DNA from: Clavelina lepadiformis
Taxonomy: Eukaryota > Chordata > Ascidiacea > Aplousobranchia > Clavelinidae
Assembly (NCBI RefSeq): GCF_947623445.1
Contig: NC_135245.1
Span: 18,607,501 to 18,671,500, forward strand
Direction of reading: 5' to 3'
DNA length: 64,000 nt
Made by a program: the position numbers and the translations under genes. The notes under the pieces were generated by a model that saw only the letters and a list, made by a program, of their open reading frames with translations, had not been told where the DNA came from and ran no database searches. Shown piece by piece: positions 62,266 to 64,000 of the stretch (positions are counted from its first letter, which is position 1; every line of letters starts with the position of its first letter).

Positions 62266-64000
62266 ACCGGCAAATAGCATTAGCGGTCCAATACGCAATT
62301 GTGCTATAACACGTGGATAATTTTTTAAGTATAGTAGAAGTCTAATAGTAGATCCATCCGTCTACTAAATCCAATTTTCCTTGGGATTTCCTATTTAAAA
62401 TACTTTATAAAATGTCTGGTTAAACCTAGACCTTGCCTATTTCACCAGTATACTACTGTTTCCTGGAGAACGTCGTGTAGACTGATACTGTGACATATAG
62501 TAATTATTATATATGTGTCAGTTTAGCCACAGTAACTCACAGTTTAGTTACGTGAGTTACCGGTACATCCCGGTTGCCTTTTTAGTTAATTACGTAAGTC
62601 AAACCACAGCAGCACTAATGCTGCACGTAACGAACTAGAAGTACGTAACTTACATAAATAGTTATCAGAGCTGCAGTTACGAACGTTTGGTATAAACTAT
62701 TAACCTTCTTTTTGATGCTTTCTTTTGCACACAAAACATCACTACTTGGCTTTCTTACTCATTAGGTAAATGTAATTGAAATGCGTGAAATAGCTGCACT
62801 GGACTTTTAGATCACACTGTTTTCAGAAAATGAGCAATAGCAGAAAACAACGTTTGTATTGTGACTTAATAACCGTCCTTTGATAACTATTGCTCGATCA
62901 GAAATAGACAGCTTTCATCTTTGGAATGGCTTTGTATTTGGTCACTTTATGGAGGAAACTTTTACGACCATAAGTCAAGTATTGCAGTGGCACCGTTTAA
63001 CTGTGAAAGTGATATCACACTTTACAAAAGCTATACCATAGGAGGAATATTGCTTGCTTTGTGCAATAATACGTCACGCACTACGTTGATAAAGATATGA
63101 TATGTTTGCCATTACCTACTAATTAGCGAATTAAGTTTGGGGAGTGTTTGTCAGAAAATGATTCCAATTAACAACAATTATTTTAAATAACCTTTATTTA
63201 TATTTTAACTTGTCTTTATAACATAAAACACAAAAAAAAGGAAAAGACTTCCTGGAAAATTCTGATTGACTGCTGTCAAAAAGAAATGCAAATTTTGCGA
63301 TATTGAATCTCAATGCTGTATTAAGTAATAACTTGTGATATTGATCAGCTTTGCCAATAAACAACAATGATACCAGGAAATTACTGTGACACAACATGTG
63401 CCGTAGTATAGTAAAAATTGTAATAAATTACTGACAGCCATGTTGCACCTAAATTACGTAACTAAATTTTGGGCTATGATCAAAACTAGGCCCATGCTTC
63501 TACTTATGGCTGTCGATCTTGAAGAGTCCTGGCATGCTGATCAACCTGACCCCTAGTTGCAACCTTGGTTCATGATTCCTTAAAATGATTTTTTACTTAA
63601 AAATGTATAAATATGCAATTTGCAGTTCAACTCGGTCGTTTTCGTCTGTTACGGAAAAGTATTTTTAAGGCCAAAAGGCACATTTATTTTTTAAATAAAA
63701 AATGCATTGCACCTCCCTCATCAATGAACAGAGTTGTATTTTTTTCAAATATCAAGAATTGTATATGAAGCGCAATTTTTTTATGTGTAACGTAATTTTG
63801 AAATTGTCCTACCATATGTTTAAATATAGCCTGAAGTTGGAAGAAACTCATATAAGACTGAAAAGACGTGATTAAAATAACGCACCGGTATCAAAAATTG
63901 TAAAACCTATTAACGTAAAATATGTTCATTTCCTTTAGCTTTATTGTGCTGCTGTGTGACAGTGACGTTTGATAGTGTAACAAACATTTTGAAGTTGATG
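62266..64000. other. Intergenic, nothing recognised
   Basis: A stretch at about 62520-62660 contains several overlapping GTTAC/TTACGT palindromic words (GTTACGTGAGTTAC, TTACGTAAGT). No gene or mobile element recognised. Confidence 0.5.

Noticed and set aside
61760-62277. Cys-rich and long open frames on both strands
   Set aside because: They overlap the dispersed repeat that is also found in the RPS16 intron, so they are repeat sequence rather than a gene.

Overview
The window looks like a piece of an ascidian tunicate genome, most likely Ciona or a close relative. This is inference: the DNA is AT-rich, genes are compact and have many short GT-AG introns, protein sequences are chordate-like, and there are many small DNA-transposon remnants. 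No species-specific marker was verified.

Layout. 1-16.7 kb is an accessory region built around two intronless class A peptide-type GPCR genes in inverted orientation (4611-5576 +, 9736-10707 -), with two further broken copies at 14.5 and 15.2 kb. The two intact genes share a 307-bp block that differs at one base and spans the 5' flank and first 49 codons; the rest has diverged, which suggests gene conversion. An older ~300-bp inverted repeat (1440-1732 / 12097-12390) lies outside them. 16.7-38.9 kb is dense housekeeping territory: KRR1 (+, 8 exons, ribosome biogenesis), NDUFA9 (-, 11 exons, mitochondrial complex I), RPS16 (+, 5 exons), an unrecognised 174-aa gene (-, 4 exons), a SIRT3-like sirtuin with long extra tails (-, 10 exons), GTF2A2 (+, TFIIA gamma) and an ApaH-like metallophosphatase (+). 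41.4-47.8 kb holds an FGF ligand gene (-, 3 exons, 4.7-kb first intron) whose precursor has a furin-type RKKR site just before the FGF core. 47.8-59 kb is nearly gene-free. 59.0-60.3 kb holds an unrecognised 273-aa gene (+, 4 exons). The last 3.7 kb is repeats and plain intergenic DNA.

Mobile DNA. Five small non-autonomous DNA transposons have terminal inverted repeats and clear target-site duplications (2368-3087, 9367-9652, 20805-21311, 23300-23729, 34137-34234); a sixth at 61611-61711 belongs to the same family as the one at 34137, with a 7/8 duplication. A long-inverted-repeat element lies at 35469-36420, a dispersed repeat family is present at ~24.93 and ~61.99 kb, and a broken Ty3/gypsy reverse-transcriptase remnant sits between the two GPCR genes.

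Most unusual signal. The palindrome TGACGTCA occurs 17 times by eye in 64 kb, and 16 of these lie between 40.6 and 58.6 kb, around the FGF gene and the gene-poor stretch upstream of it. It is often embedded in ATTGTGACGTCA-like context. No annotated feature explains it. It may be a regulatory cluster for a bZIP (CREB/ATF-type) factor or an unrecognised repeat-derived motif.

All exon borders were worked out by hand from reading-frame continuity, GT-AG sites and remembered family sequences; no search or expression data were available.
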